From NCBI GenBank assembly GCA_002490315.1, contig DLKG01000052.1, positions 1 through 15,287 on the forward strand: 15,287 nt of DNA, in the 5' to 3' direction. The notes below the pieces were generated by a model. That model ran no database searches. It was not told the DNA's origin and saw nothing but the letters and a program-made list of their open reading frames with translations. This DNA is from Prevotella sp. UBA7594 (GTDB lineage: Bacteria; Bacteroidota; Bacteroidia; Bacteroidales; Bacteroidaceae). A program made the position numbers and the translations under genes. Shown here piece by piece: positions 15,259-15,287 of this stretch (within the stretch, counting starts at the first letter, position 1; each line of letters starts with the position of its first letter).

Positions 15259-15287
15259 ATATAAAAACAAAAAAGCAATGAGGCTTG

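Overview
The window looks like a chromosomal segment of a Bacteroidales bacterium, most likely Prevotella or a close relative. The start codons lack Shine-Dalgarno sequences. Several upstream regions carry the Bacteroidetes -7 element TAnnTTTG, in two cases with a well-spaced -33 TTTG. Gene content (DUF4831 protein, LytS/LytTR pair with a TPR sensor, RluB with a Gly/Gln/Tyr/Arg tail, Bacteroidetes-type CPA2 antiporter) agrees. The genus is inference; no rRNA is present. All ten supported protein genes lie on the + strand.

Region by region: (1) 1-241 is an upstream region with a 22-bp tandem repeat, then purB (adenylosuccinate lyase). (2) rluB (23S rRNA pseudouridine synthase) has a long repetitive disordered N-terminus. 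(3) A 130-base inverted repeat leads into asnS (asparaginyl-tRNA synthetase); the asnS stop codon lies in a short direct repeat, followed by a terminator-like hairpin. (4) A CPA2 cation:proton antiporter with a cytoplasmic tail is followed by lolD (ABC ATPase) and cvfB (S1-domain RNA-binding protein), closed by a clear intrinsic terminator at 8768-8803. (5) A 350-base AT-rich gap precedes a two-gene signalling operon: a TPR/LytS-type sensor kinase and a LytTR response regulator. (6) The 462-base gap 12019-12480 is the most structured non-coding part: a perfect 14-bp inverted repeat, a strong promoter driving a candidate ~60-nt RNA ending in a terminator, two 67-bp direct repeats and a near-perfect promoter for the next gene. 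(7) nnrD (NAD(P)HX epimerase/dehydratase) is followed by a secreted DUF4831 protein and a 44-bp tandem duplication at the window end.

Most genes are housekeeping: purine synthesis, ribosome modification, tRNA charging, ion homeostasis, lipoprotein export and metabolite repair. The novelty is mainly in the intergenic DNA: several unrelated small repeat families, a candidate sRNA beside the LytS/LytTR operon, and an RNA-foldable leader in front of asnS. I found no mobile element, CRISPR array, tRNA or rRNA.
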